64,000 nucleotides of DNA, taken from positions 1-64,000 of the forward strand of contig NZ_MAST01000011.1 of assembly GCF_001758225.1 (NCBI RefSeq). The letters run 5' to 3'. Shown piece after piece: positions 1 to 8,224 of this stretch. A program made the translations under genes and the position numbers. Each line of letters opens with the position of its first letter. Positions within the stretch are counted from its first letter, which is position 1. Source of the stretch: Humibacillus sp. DSM 29435 (GTDB taxonomy: Bacteria; Actinomycetota; Actinomycetes; Actinomycetales; Dermatophilaceae). The notes below the pieces were generated by a model. The model was not told the origin of the DNA. It ran no database searches and saw only the letters and a list, made by a program, of their open reading frames with translations.

Positions 1-5
1 CGGGA

Positions 6-452
6 ATGGTGGCACTCATGCTTCGTGATGGTGTGATCAGTGACGAGCTGTGGGATCTGCTCAAGCCCGTGATGCCGCAGGATGCCGGGCGTCGCGGGCG
101 CCCGTGGAATGACCACCGCAAAACGCTGGAGGGGATCGCCTGGCGGTTCCGCACGGGTTCGCCGTGGCGTGATCTGCCGGATGTGTTTGGCCCCTATCAG
201 TCTGTGTGGCAACGACATCGGCTGTGGTCCACAGACGGGACCTACGGGCGGATGCTGGCAGTGGTGAGTGAACAGTCTGGGCTCGGCCCCGAGGAAGTCG
301 AGGCGATCCTGTCGATCGACTCGACCGTGGTGCGCGCACATCAGCACGCTGCAGGTGCACGCCGGGACTCGGTCGCCACCGACCCCACTCAGGACACAGG
401 GGGCAGGATCGAGTTACAAGAAATCTGGGGTCGTGCCCGGGGAACCGCCTGA
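6..452 (+). CDS. IS5-family transposase, first frame (orfA)
   Basis: 148-residue frame encoding the N-terminal half of a DDE transposase. It starts with the IS5-type DNA-binding region (ISDELWDLLKPVMP, then GRPWNDHRKTLEGIAWRFRTGSPWRDLP). It carries the first catalytic Asp in the segment SIDSTVVRAHQH near residue 104. The ATG at base 6 may not be the true start; a second ATG at base 18 (MLRDGVIS) is also plausible. The frame runs on past residue 130 into sequence that does not look like transposase, while the family-like sequence continues in the frame of orfB. The active enzyme is therefore probably a fusion made by ribosomal frameshifting near the run of five G at 399-403. Confidence 0.8.
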   Translation: MVALMLRDGVISDELWDLLKPVMPQDAGRRGRPWNDHRKTLEGIAWRFRTGSPWRDLPDVFGPYQSVWQRHRLWSTDGTYGRMLAVVSEQSGLGPEEVEAILSIDSTVVRAHQHAAGARRDSVATDPTQDTGGRIELQEIWGRARGTA

Positions 453-927
453 TCATGCGCTGGGTCGCTCTCGCGGCGGGTTGACCACGAAGGTGCACGC
501 ACTCTCGGACGCGAGCTGCACGCCGGTCCTGGCGTTACTGACCGCAGGTCAGGCCGGGGACAACCCGATGCTCGCCCCACTGGTCCAGGCCCTCACCCAG
601 AGCGGGCACGACCTGGACTTCCGGCTCTTGGCGGACAAGGCCTACTCACACCCGAGCACGCGAACCTACCTGCGCAAGAGGCGGATCAAGCACACCATCC
701 CCGAACGCAGCGACCAGATCGCTTACCGCAAAAGCAAGGGATCCAAGGGCGGGCGGCCACCCGCGTTCGACGCCGAGGCCTACAAACTCCGCAACACCGT
801 CGAGCGCTCCTTCAACCGGTTCAAGCAATGGCGCGGACTGGCCACCCGCTACGACAAGTACGCAGTCACCTACCTCGGTGGAGTCCTGCTCGGACTCATC
901 GTCCTCACCCACCGAGCCAAGACTTAG
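268..927 (+). CDS. IS5-family transposase, second frame (orfB)
   Basis: Frame offset +1 relative to orfA. Recognisable transposase sequence begins at about base 405 (SSYKKSGVVPGEPPDHALGRSRGG). It continues to the second catalytic Asp (LLADKAYSHPSTR) and the catalytic Glu (NTVERSFNRFKQWRGLATRYDK). Upstream residues of this frame are probably not translated alone, so 268 is only the first possible start in frame. With orfA it would give a complete transposase of roughly 300 residues. Both catalytic motifs are intact and no stop interrupts them, so the element may still be functional if frameshifting works. Confidence 0.8.
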   Translation: MNSLGSAPRKSRRSCRSTRPWCAHISTLQVHAGTRSPPTPLRTQGAGSSYKKSGVVPGEPPDHALGRSRGGLTTKVHALSDASCTPVLALLTAGQAGDNPMLAPLVQALTQSGHDLDFRLLADKAYSHPSTRTYLRKRRIKHTIPERSDQIAYRKSKGSKGGRPPAFDAEAYKLRNTVERSFNRFKQWRGLATRYDKYAVTYLGGVLLGLIVLTHRAKT

Positions 928-937
928 CAGACACGCC

Positions 938-3900
938 CTAGTTGCCTTCCACGAAGACCGCCACGGTGCGCGCCGGCACCGTGACGCTCGAGCTCGCGTC
1001 GTCGTACGACGAGGTCTTGACCACTGCATCTGCGCCGCTCGCCTGAACCGAGCTGAGGGTCAGCGGGCCCGAGAGCCCGTCGACCTTCTGGGTGACGGCC
1101 TGCGGGGTGGCGTTGAAGACCACCACGACGCCGCGCAGCGACGGATCGACGTCGGGGCCCACCGTGTCGTCGATGTGCATCACAACCACGCCGGGGTGGG
1201 CATCGCTCGTGCCGGATGCCGGGAACGAGACCTTCGCGTTGATCGCTGCCGCCGTGCCGAGCCGGAACAGCGGCGAGCTGAACCGCAACCGCAGCAGGTC
1301 CTGGCTCATCGCACTCGCCATCTGCACGTCACCGGCCGACGGCTTGAGGGCCGGGTTGGCCAACAGGGGCAACATGTACGGCCACTTGGCGGAGTTCTGC
1401 TCCTCCGGCGGCAGTCCGTGGCCGAAGCCGTTGTCGGCGCCGGTCCAGTCGAGCCGGTTGAACCAGTCGCCGCTGTCGTAGGAGTCACGGTTCAGCGACT
1501 TGCTGCGCAGCAGGTCGGCTCCGGCGTGCCAGAACGACGGTGTCTGCGAGAGCGCAGTCGTGGCCAGCGACAGGGTGTTCATGCGCACCCGGTCGCTCAT
1601 CGAGGTCGCCACGGGAAGCTTGTAGGTGAGCGAGTCGAAGAGCGTCTCGTTGTCGTGGGCGTCGACGTAGCTGACCACCTCGTCGGGCTGGTCGGCGTAA
1701 CCGGCCGGCTGGCCGTTGTAGTCGACCTGGGTGCCGGTGACGACCTCACCGCTGCCCTGGCTGCGGAAGCTGAACGAGCGGAGGTTGCCCGCCAGCCCGA
1801 GCTGCACCAGGTCGGTGTCGTGGGCCAGCCGTTTCGCGGCATCGGCGTTGACCGGGTCACCGGCCGCGTTCATCGCACCGTTGTCGTCGGTCGACTCCCC
1901 GGAGCCGTACCCCTGCACGCGGGGGTCCTCGTCGAACGGCCCACCGCCGCGCACAGCGTCGCGGAGCCGGTCGCTGAAGGTGCCGATGCCGGTGCCGCCG
2001 AGCTGGCCCTGCGTGGCCTGGGTGAACAGGGCGTTGTTCGCAACCTCGCCGAAGTTCCAGCCCTCGCCGTAGAGGTACACCGACTTTCCGTCGACTCCGT
2101 CCTTCTTGAGGGTCAGCCGGTCGAGGGCAGCGCGCACCGCGAGCATGTTGGCCTTGCTGGCGTGGCCCATCAGGTCGAAGCGGAAGCCGTCGACGCGGTA
2201 GTTCCGGGCCCACGACACCACCGAGTCGACCATCATCTTCTGGCCCATCGCGTGCTCGGTGGCGACGTTCTGGCAGCAGGTCGAGGTCTCGACCGCGCCG
2301 GTCGCGTTGAGACGGTGGTAGTAGCCGGGCACGACCTGGTCGAGCACCGACTTGTCGTCCTGGCCGGAGGCGGCGGTGTGGTTGAACACCTGGTCGAGCA
2401 CGACCCGCAGACCGTCCTGGTGCAGCGACCCCACCATGGTGCGGAACTCGGCGACCCGGGACCCGCCGTCGGCTGCTTTGGCGCTCGAGGCGTACGAACC
2501 GTCGGGCACGCTCCAGTGGTAGGGGTCATAGCCCCAGTTGAAGGCGTCGTTGCTCGCCACCGCACTGATGCACTTCTGCTGCTCGGTGCTGTCAGGGGCG
2601 TACGAGGCGAGATCGCAGTCGGGAGTCTGCTGCTTGGCCGGGTTCTCCTCGATCGAGGCGATGTCGAAGCTGGGCAGCAGGTGAACCGTGTTCAGGCCGG
2701 CCTTGGCCAGCGACTTCAGGTGCGCCCGCCCGTCGCCGTTCTCAGCGAAGGCGAGGTAGCTGCCGCGCACCTTGGCGGGAACCTTCGCATCACTCATCGA
2801 GTAGTCGCGGATGTGCAGCTCGTAGATGGTCGAGTCGACCGACTGAGCGAGGGCCGGAGCCGGGGTGCTCTTCCACACCGAGGGCACGTAGGCGGCATCC
2901 TTGAGGTCGACGGCCACCGACTTGGTGGAGTTCAGAGTCAGGGCAACGGAGTTCGGGTCGGTGACCCGGTTGCGTTCGACCTTGCCGGTGGTCGGGGCGT
3001 ACACCTTCAGGTCGTAGAGGTAACGGGCGTTCTTCGTTGCGCCCGGCCGGGTCACCGACCAGGAACCGTCGCTGGATCGCTTCATCGGGGTGCGGGTCGC
3101 GAAGCTGCTCGCGTGAGAGCCGGCGGGCCAGGTGAGCAGGTCGACCGTCTGTGCCGTCGGTGCCCACAGCCGGAAGCCGACCTTGCCACCGGAGAAGGTC
3201 ACACCGTAGGAGCCCTGAGCGGCCTTGGCGGCATACAGGCTGTCGAGCGCGATCGCGGTCTGGGCCCCGCTGGCGTCGAGCAGGCTGCCGGCGTCGTCGA
3301 AGAGCCCGACGGCCACCTGCCCCTTCAGGATCTGGCCCATCGACCGGGCCGTCTTGCGGTCGACGCGTAGCGCCACGTAGCCCGTGAGCTCGGGGTGCTC
3401 GGCGACGAGGGATGCCGGCAGGCCGGCCGGGTCACGGGTCAGGGTGGCGACCGAGCCTCCCGTCACGGCTTCGGCGTCGAGGCCGAGGCCACCCTTGGCC
3501 GACCACTGGAGGCGCCACGTCAACGTTCGCACGTCGACACCCGCCGGGATGCCGCTGGCCGGCCAGGCCACGAGGTTCTTCGAGACGATGTAGGCCTTGG
3601 CCTTGCTGAGGTCGGGCGCTGCGCCCGCCTTGGAGGTCTTCACGGTCACCTCATGGGTGGAGAGACGGTAGCTGATGGTCGTGAGCACCCCTGCCGCCGG
3701 GACGGTGAAGGCCACGTTGTCGGCAGGGTAGGACTCGTCGAAGGACAGCCCATGGGCGACCTTGAACTCGTAGCTGCCCGCTGGGATCTGGTCGCTGCTC
3801 CACACGTAGGTGCCATCGCCGTCAGGGTCCTGCAGCCACGAGCGCATGCACTCGGGCTGCCAGTCGCCCGCACAGCCGAGCTCGCTCTGAAAGCTACCGG

Positions 3901-6751
3901 GAGCGGTGAGGATGGGGTTCTGCACGTCACTGGTCACCCAGTGTGTGCGGTGGTCGTAGTAGAAGGTGACCGGCGAACCGGTGGCGGTGTAGGCGATGTT
4001 CGCCCCGCCGGATGTGCCGCCGACGCCGTAGCTCTCGTCCCAGCTCTTGTTGATCGCGGCCTTGTACTCGTAGTCACCGGCCGGGATCGGGTAGGTGCCC
4101 TTCCAGATGTCGTCCTTCACGTCGCGGACCAGCTGGGCCTGCGTGCAGTCGGGCTGCCAGTCGGCGGAGCACCCCATCTCGGAGTTGTGGGTGCCCGGCA
4201 CGGAGACGTTGTCGGGCTGCACCACCGGGCCGGTCGGCGTGCCGCCGTCACCACCCCCGGCGGTGGTCGGCTCGCCGACGACGCCGTAGGTGGACGTGGC
4301 CGAGACGCGTCCGAAGGCGTCCTTGGCGACCATCCGGTACTCGACGATCGAGTTCTTGGCCAGACCGCTGACGTCATGGAACACGCGGTAGGGCGCGTTG
4401 TCGTCGGTGCCTATCGGCGTCCAGGCGCTGGTGCCGGCCGTGCGATAGAGGAAGGTCACCTCACTGAAGGCGTTGGCCGGAACGGCCGCGCGGATCTCGG
4501 CCCGTCCGCCGACGACCGACCCGGCGCTCGGCGTCACGGGGTAGACCGCGCTGGCCGGGCCCCGGTTCATCGTGGCGTAGGCGCGGTAGGCGCGAACGGT
4601 GAGTGGCGGAACGGTCACCGTGACCCGGCCGGTGCCGTCGGTGACCAGCGGCTTGCCGCCGCCGAGGATCGGGATGAGGAAGTCGTCGTCGGCGTAGGTC
4701 GAGAACGTCGCCGTCTTCGGGGTCGTGGCGTTGTTGGCGACCACGACGTACTCACGCTTGGCGGCCTTGTCGATGCGTGAGAAGGCGTAGATGCCGGCGC
4801 TGTCGGAGGCGTAGCGGTGCACCTGGGCGCCGTCGGAGAGCGCCGGGTACTTCGTGCGCAGGGCCGAAAGAGCCTTGATCTGGCGGTAGAGCGGTGCGCT
4901 GGTGTCGTAGTGCTCGCCGGTGCCTGCCGGCGCGCTGCTGCCGACGATCGGGTCAGCGGCGTACGAGGGCGTGCGGGTGGCGAACATGTCCTGACGGGCG
5001 GCCTTGTCGCCGCCGGAACCGGTGAAGCCCTGCTCGTCGCCGTAGTAGACGACCGGCTGCCCACGGCTGAGGAACATCAGCGACGTGGCGAGCTGGTCGC
5101 GCCTCAGCAGCTCGTCGCCGGCGTAGCCGGCGCCCTTCAGCATCATGGCGACCCGGCCCATGTCGTGGTTGCCGAGGAAGGTCGGTAGCTCGTAGGCGTT
5201 GGAGTCGGTGTCGGTGTAGTAGTCGTCGCCGGCGAACAGGTCGCGCACCCCGGTGGTGGCCTTGCTCTGGGCGAACCCGAGCGCGGCCCCCTGGAAGCCG
5301 AAGTCGAGGGTTGCCGGCAGCTTTCCGGCCGTCGTGAACGTGCTGGTGTAGGCGGGGTTGCCGTCGTAGACCTCACCGAACATGAAGAAGTTCTTGCGGC
5401 CGATCGCCTGGGCGTGGTTCAGGATCTCGGGCCCGAACGTCTGCCAGAACTGGAGGTTGACGTGCTTGACGGTGTCGATGCGGAAGCCGTCGATGCCGAA
5501 GTCGACCCACTGCTTGTAGATCTCGCCCATGCCCTTGACGACCTCGGGCCGCTCGGTGAACAGGTCGTCGAGCCCGACGAAGTCGCCGTATGTCGAGCTC
5601 TCGCCGGCGAAGGTCGAGTCGCCGCGGTTGTGGTACATGGTCGGGTCGTTGAGCCAGGCCGGCACCTTGACTTCTCTGTCGGCCGCGGTGGGGAACACCG
5701 GCCGGTACGGGAAGGAGGTGTTCGCGTCGAGCGCCGGGAATGCCGACGTGCCCGCGACGGCAGCGTCGTCGAACACGTTGCCAGCGGCATCCTGGTAGGG
5801 CTTGGTCTCCTTCGAGACGTAGCCGTGCTGACCGCCCTGGTAGTCGATGACATCGGCGGTGTGGTTGGTGATGATGTCGAAGTAGACCTTCATGCCTTTG
5901 GCGTGCGCCGCGTCGATGAGCGACCTCATCTCGGCGTTGCTGCCCAGGTGCGGGTCGATCTGGGTGAAGTCGGTGATCCAGTAGCCGTGATAGCCGGCGC
6001 TGGCGTCGGACCCGACACCCTGGACCGGGCGGTTCTTGAACGAAGGCGTGAGCCAGATGGCGGTCGTGCCCAGGCCCTTGATGTAGTCGAGCTTCTGCTG
6101 AACGCCCTTGAGGTCTCCCCCATGGTAGAAACCGCTGTCGGTGGGGTCGAAGCCCGTCTCGAGTCGGCTGCCGGTGAGGCCGCCCTCGTCATTGGCGGTG
6201 TCGCCGTTGGCGAACCGGTCGGCCATCAGGAAGTAGAAGCGTTCGCGGGTGGCGCCGGTGCGCAGCGAGGGAGCGGCGAGCCTGCGGTCGGCGGCCGTGG
6301 CTGGGCCAGGCTGGTCGACGGGGAGGTCGGTCGGCTCGACCGTGATCGCATGGGTCTTGTCGTCGTAGCCGAACCGCAACGTCGCGGCGGCCGGGAGCAC
6401 CAGGGCGTAGTTGCCGCCTGCCTTGCCGTAGCTCTCGTCCCAGGAATGGTCGATGGCGACCTTGAACTCGTAGGAGCCCGCGGGCAGCGCGAAGGTCGCC
6501 GTGTAGGCGGTCGTTCCTGGCGCCAGTGTCAGGTCGGTCGCCGCGCAGTCGGGCTGCCAGTCGTCGGAACAGCCCAGCTCGTTCTGGAGCGAGCCCGCGA
6601 TGGTCGCCGTGCGAGGAGCGTCGGCGGCCACCATCGCCGCTGCCGCCCCGGCGCTGGGCGCGACGACGACCGGAACAGTGAGGACGGCACCGGCGAGGGC
6701 TGCGACCAGAGCCGGCACCCCGGTGGCGGAGAAGATGGATCGGCGACGCAT
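938..6751 (-). CDS. pulA: secreted bifunctional amylopullulanase (two GH13 domains, pullulanase type)
   Basis: 1937 residues, very large. Residues 1 to about 42 form a signal peptide (MRRRS start, hydrophobic core, ASAGA-type end). An X25-like starch-associated module (ELGCSDDWQPDC) lies at about 50-140. A first GH13 barrel spans about 170-720: nucleophile Asp in GFRIDTVKH near 427, acid Glu in FMFGEVYDGN near 456, third Asp in LGNHDMGR near 528. Two more X25-like modules lie near 850 and 960 (EMGCSADWQPDC, ELGCAGDWQPEC). A second, pullulanase-type GH13 follows: YDPYHWSVPDGSY, DQVFNHTA, VDGFRFDLMGH near 1525, LYGEGWNFG near 1560, YVDAHDNETLFD near 1700. It should cut both alpha-1,4 and alpha-1,6 links of starch or glycogen outside the cell. 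No sorting signal was seen at the C-terminus, which ends TVAVFVEGN. The stop codon abuts the IS. Confidence 0.9.
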   Translation of the reverse strand: MRRRSIFSATGVPALVAALAGAVLTVPVVVAPSAGAAAAMVAADAPRTATIAGSLQNELGCSDDWQPDCAATDLTLAPGTTAYTATFALPAGSYEFKVAIDHSWDESYGKAGGNYALVLPAAATLRFGYDDKTHAITVEPTDLPVDQPGPATAADRRLAAPSLRTGATRERFYFLMADRFANGDTANDEGGLTGSRLETGFDPTDSGFYHGGDLKGVQQKLDYIKGLGTTAIWLTPSFKNRPVQGVGSDASAGYHGYWITDFTQIDPHLGSNAEMRSLIDAAHAKGMKVYFDIITNHTADVIDYQGGQHGYVSKETKPYQDAAGNVFDDAAVAGTSAFPALDANTSFPYRPVFPTAADREVKVPAWLNDPTMYHNRGDSTFAGESSTYGDFVGLDDLFTERPEVVKGMGEIYKQWVDFGIDGFRIDTVKHVNLQFWQTFGPEILNHAQAIGRKNFFMFGEVYDGNPAYTSTFTTAGKLPATLDFGFQGAALGFAQSKATTGVRDLFAGDDYYTDTDSNAYELPTFLGNHDMGRVAMMLKGAGYAGDELLRRDQLATSLMFLSRGQPVVYYGDEQGFTGSGGDKAARQDMFATRTPSYAADPIVGSSAPAGTGEHYDTSAPLYRQIKALSALRTKYPALSDGAQVHRYASDSAGIYAFSRIDKAAKREYVVVANNATTPKTATFSTYADDDFLIPILGGGKPLVTDGTGRVTVTVPPLTVRAYRAYATMNRGPASAVYPVTPSAGSVVGGRAEIRAAVPANAFSEVTFLYRTAGTSAWTPIGTDDNAPYRVFHDVSGLAKNSIVEYRMVAKDAFGRVSATSTYGVVGEPTTAGGGDGGTPTGPVVQPDNVSVPGTHNSEMGCSADWQPDCTQAQLVRDVKDDIWKGTYPIPAGDYEYKAAINKSWDESYGVGGTSGGANIAYTATGSPVTFYYDHRTHWVTSDVQNPILTAPGSFQSELGCAGDWQPECMRSWLQDPDGDGTYVWSSDQIPAGSYEFKVAHGLSFDESYPADNVAFTVPAAGVLTTISYRLSTHEVTVKTSKAGAAPDLSKAKAYIVSKNLVAWPASGIPAGVDVRTLTWRLQWSAKGGLGLDAEAVTGGSVATLTRDPAGLPASLVAEHPELTGYVALRVDRKTARSMGQILKGQVAVGLFDDAGSLLDASGAQTAIALDSLYAAKAAQGSYGVTFSGGKVGFRLWAPTAQTVDLLTWPAGSHASSFATRTPMKRSSDGSWSVTRPGATKNARYLYDLKVYAPTTGKVERNRVTDPNSVALTLNSTKSVAVDLKDAAYVPSVWKSTPAPALAQSVDSTIYELHIRDYSMSDAKVPAKVRGSYLAFAENGDGRAHLKSLAKAGLNTVHLLPSFDIASIEENPAKQQTPDCDLASYAPDSTEQQKCISAVASNDAFNWGYDPYHWSVPDGSYASSAKAADGGSRVAEFRTMVGSLHQDGLRVVLDQVFNHTAASGQDDKSVLDQVVPGYYHRLNATGAVETSTCCQNVATEHAMGQKMMVDSVVSWARNYRVDGFRFDLMGHASKANMLAVRAALDRLTLKKDGVDGKSVYLYGEGWNFGEVANNALFTQATQGQLGGTGIGTFSDRLRDAVRGGGPFDEDPRVQGYGSGESTDDNGAMNAAGDPVNADAAKRLAHDTDLVQLGLAGNLRSFSFRSQGSGEVVTGTQVDYNGQPAGYADQPDEVVSYVDAHDNETLFDSLTYKLPVATSMSDRVRMNTLSLATTALSQTPSFWHAGADLLRSKSLNRDSYDSGDWFNRLDWTGADNGFGHGLPPEEQNSAKWPYMLPLLANPALKPSAGDVQMASAMSQDLLRLRFSSPLFRLGTAAAINAKVSFPASGTSDAHPGVVVMHIDDTVGPDVDPSLRGVVVVFNATPQAVTQKVDGLSGPLTLSSVQASGADAVVKTSSYDDASSSVTVPARTVAVFVEGN

Positions 6752-6852
6752 GCGGCACTCCTTCGTGACGGGCCGTGCGGACGCTCCCGATCTCGGGTCC
6801 CGACGACAACGCGAAACCTAGCGAAGACCCACGACAACACGCCAGAGGTGGC

Positions 6853-6868
6853 TGCAAAATCTTTCAAA
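6853..6868. promoter_or_regulatory. candidate sugar-regulator operator in AT-rich island upstream of pulA
   Basis: TGCAAAATCTTTCAAA is an imperfect palindrome in an unusually AT-rich patch about 100 bp upstream of the amylopullulanase start. A possible -10 element for the minus strand, TAGGTT (6815-6820), lies between it and the gene. LacI/GalR-type regulators such as MalR commonly control actinobacterial amylase genes through such palindromes; assignment to that family here is inference. No convincing -35 was found. Confidence 0.25.
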
Positions 6869-6917
6869 CCAATTGACGATCCTTGCGGGCGGGCGGACGG
6901 GCCGCCCCGTCGTCAGG

Positions 6918-8054
6918 CTAGGAACCCTCGGGACCTGAGCGATCGGACACGGCTGCATCGGTCGCATCGGCGCCGTTCGCGGCTACCAGCACCCGCACGG
7001 CCGAGGCGAAGTCGGCGACGCGGCTCAGCGTGACGTGCGGGTTGCGGTGGTCGACGTGCTCGGGCCAGCCCGGCCCGCCGATGACCACCGCCAAGGGCCA
7101 GTCGACCGTCTGGAGACCGTCCCAGAGCGGCTCTCGGTGTCGCCGCGCCAGCGACGCCCACAGGAAGAGCACCCGGGGCCTGGTCTGGACGAGGGCGTCG
7201 ATGAGCGACTCGGTCGGCAACCGGGGGCCGAGGAACAAGGTGGCGACCGACTGCCCGGCGAGCCCGGCCTCGAGCGCGAGCAACGGCAGGTGGTGCAGCT
7301 CGTTGTCGGCGTTGGCGAGCACGACGGGGGGCCCGACCACCCGGAGCCGCTGAGCGCGCGAGACCCCACGGAGCTCGCTCTGCAGCAGCTCACTCGCCAG
7401 GTGCTCGACCTCGATTCCCACCCCTCCATCGGCCCAGAGCTCGCCGATGCGGCTCAGGGCCGGAACGAAGATCTCACTCCACGCCTCGGCCACCGAGTGC
7501 TGACGCAGACTCTGCCGGTAGAGCGTGGACAACCCCTGCCCGTCGAGGGCCGTGGCGGTGGAGACGATCGAGTCGATCATGCGCACCCCGGGCGACGTGC
7601 TGCCGGCGGCGCTCGTTGCAGGCTGCGCCCGCGTCGGCCGCGTCGGCCGCGTCGGCCCTTCCGTCGAGTCCGCCGGTGCGACGGACGGCGGAACCGTCTC
7701 TGCATCGTTGCGAAGAGGCCCGGAGCCGGTCACTGAACCCTGGAGCCGTTGGGCCACCGCGTCGTCGTCCATCTCGTCGAGCGCGAGGGCGGCCGCTTGG
7801 GCCGGGATGCCATGAGCCGTCAGTCGCGCCATGAGCATCACCCGGCGGATGTCGCTCTCGGAGTAGCGCCGATGCCGCCCGTCGGTGCGGCTGGTGGGCC
7901 CGATGCCGTGTCGGCGGTCCCAGGAGCGCAGCGTGGAGGCGGACACCCCCAGCCTCTCGGCCACCGCGCCGACCGGCCAGGCGAGCTCTGGAAGTGCGGC
8001 ACGTCGGCGGGGGCTGCGCTGCGGCGCCGGCTCCTCATCACTCATCAACCACAT
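6918..8054 (-). CDS. MerR-type regulator with C-terminal B12-binding domain (CarH/LitR-like photoreceptor candidate)
   Basis: 378 residues. The N-terminal MerR winged helix (PVGAVAERLGVSASTLRSWDRRHGI...GRHRRYSESDIRRV) covers about 25-95. A variable Pro/Thr linker follows. A cobalamin-binding module covers about 165-360. It has the CarH signature W-x9-EH: Trp207, Glu217, His218. It also has a candidate lower-ligand His254 in NELHHLP, where CarH proteins have an E-x-H-x-x-G motif (the Gly is Pro here). Known members repress in the dark with adenosylcobalamin and release DNA on illumination, often controlling carotenoid genes. Start uncertain: ATG at 8054 or at 8045, neither with a good ribosome binding site. 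Divergent from a whiB-like gene, with an 11-bp direct repeat in between. Confidence 0.8.
   Translation of the reverse strand: MWLMSDEEPAPQRSPRRRAALPELAWPVGAVAERLGVSASTLRSWDRRHGIGPTSRTDGRHRRYSESDIRRVMLMARLTAHGIPAQAAALALDEMDDDAVAQRLQGSVTGSGPLRNDAETVPPSVAPADSTEGPTRPTRPTRAQPATSAAGSTSPGVRMIDSIVSTATALDGQGLSTLYRQSLRQHSVAEAWSEIFVPALSRIGELWADGGVGIEVEHLASELLQSELRGVSRAQRLRVVGPPVVLANADNELHHLPLLALEAGLAGQSVATLFLGPRLPTESLIDALVQTRPRVLFLWASLARRHREPLWDGLQTVDWPLAVVIGGPGWPEHVDHRNPHVTLSRVADFASAVRVLVAANGADATDAAVSDRSGPEGS
7631..7657 (-). repeat. three tandem 9-bp repeats in the regulator linker
   Basis: Three perfect copies of GCGTCGGCC encode Thr-Arg-Pro repeats (PTRPTRPTR) in the linker between the DNA-binding and B12-binding domains. 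Such a tract can change length by slippage in whole codons and so alter linker length without breaking the frame. Confidence 0.8.
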
Positions 8055-8126
8055 CCAGTGTCGGGTTCAGCCGCGTGGCGACCGCTTCGGCCGCTCGCCA
8101 ACGGGCGTGATCTTGGCGACATTTCA

Positions 8127-8132
8127 ATCATA
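8127..8132 (-). promoter_or_regulatory. candidate -10 of the CarH-like regulator gene
   Basis: Read on the minus strand this is TATGAT, five of six matches to the sigma-70 -10 consensus, and unusually AT-rich for this genome. It lies 70-85 bp upstream of the regulator start. No good -35 is seen at 16-18 bp; the upstream bases there are ACGCAC, within the repeat region. A poor -35 overlapping operator repeats would fit autoregulation. Confidence 0.4.
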
Positions 8133-8147
8133 GGCGGGTCTGAACTC

Positions 8148-8176
8148 TTGTGCGTTGCGTAATTTCTGCGTAAGTT
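8148..8176 (+). promoter_or_regulatory. candidate promoter of the whiB-like gene
   Basis: TTGTGC (8148-8153), a 17-bp spacer, then TAAGTT (8171-8176). This is about 50 bp upstream of the whiB-like start. The spacer and -10 overlap the two TGCGTAA repeats, so a protein bound there should block polymerase. Confidence 0.45.
8156..8173. promoter_or_regulatory. 11-bp spaced direct repeats TGCGTAA, candidate operator
   Basis: TGCGTAA at 8156-8162 and 8167-8173, centre spacing exactly 11 bp, with a further TGCGT at 8151-8155. CarH-type regulators are known to bind tandem direct repeats spaced about 11 bp as tetramers. The site lies between the divergent CarH-like and whiB-like genes, on top of the forward promoter. 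Binding by the neighbour is inference. Confidence 0.4.
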
Positions 8177-8224
8177 TGCCATCACGCCACACCGGCGTCC
8201 CCACTCAGTGCAACCGGAGGAACC

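Larger units (their letters stand above)
1..937 (+). mobile_element. IS5-family insertion sequence, right part
   Basis: Two overlapping transposase frames followed by a terminal sequence that reads CAGACACGCCC up to about base 937. The left end lies before the window, so the inverted repeat cannot be paired. The DDE residues and the two-frame layout fit the IS5 family, probably the IS427-like group, whose members often duplicate TA within a CTAG-like target; that group assignment is from family knowledge. The element ends directly against CTAG at 938-941. The complement of CTA there is the stop codon of the large amylopullulanase gene. The right boundary is inferred from sequence only. Confidence 0.8.

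Noticed and set aside
878-3370. Long plus-strand frame of 830 codons opposite the amylopullulanase gene
   Set aside because: Val/Arg/His-rich composition with no motif. It is a frame shadow of a high-GC gene whose own product is clearly recognisable.
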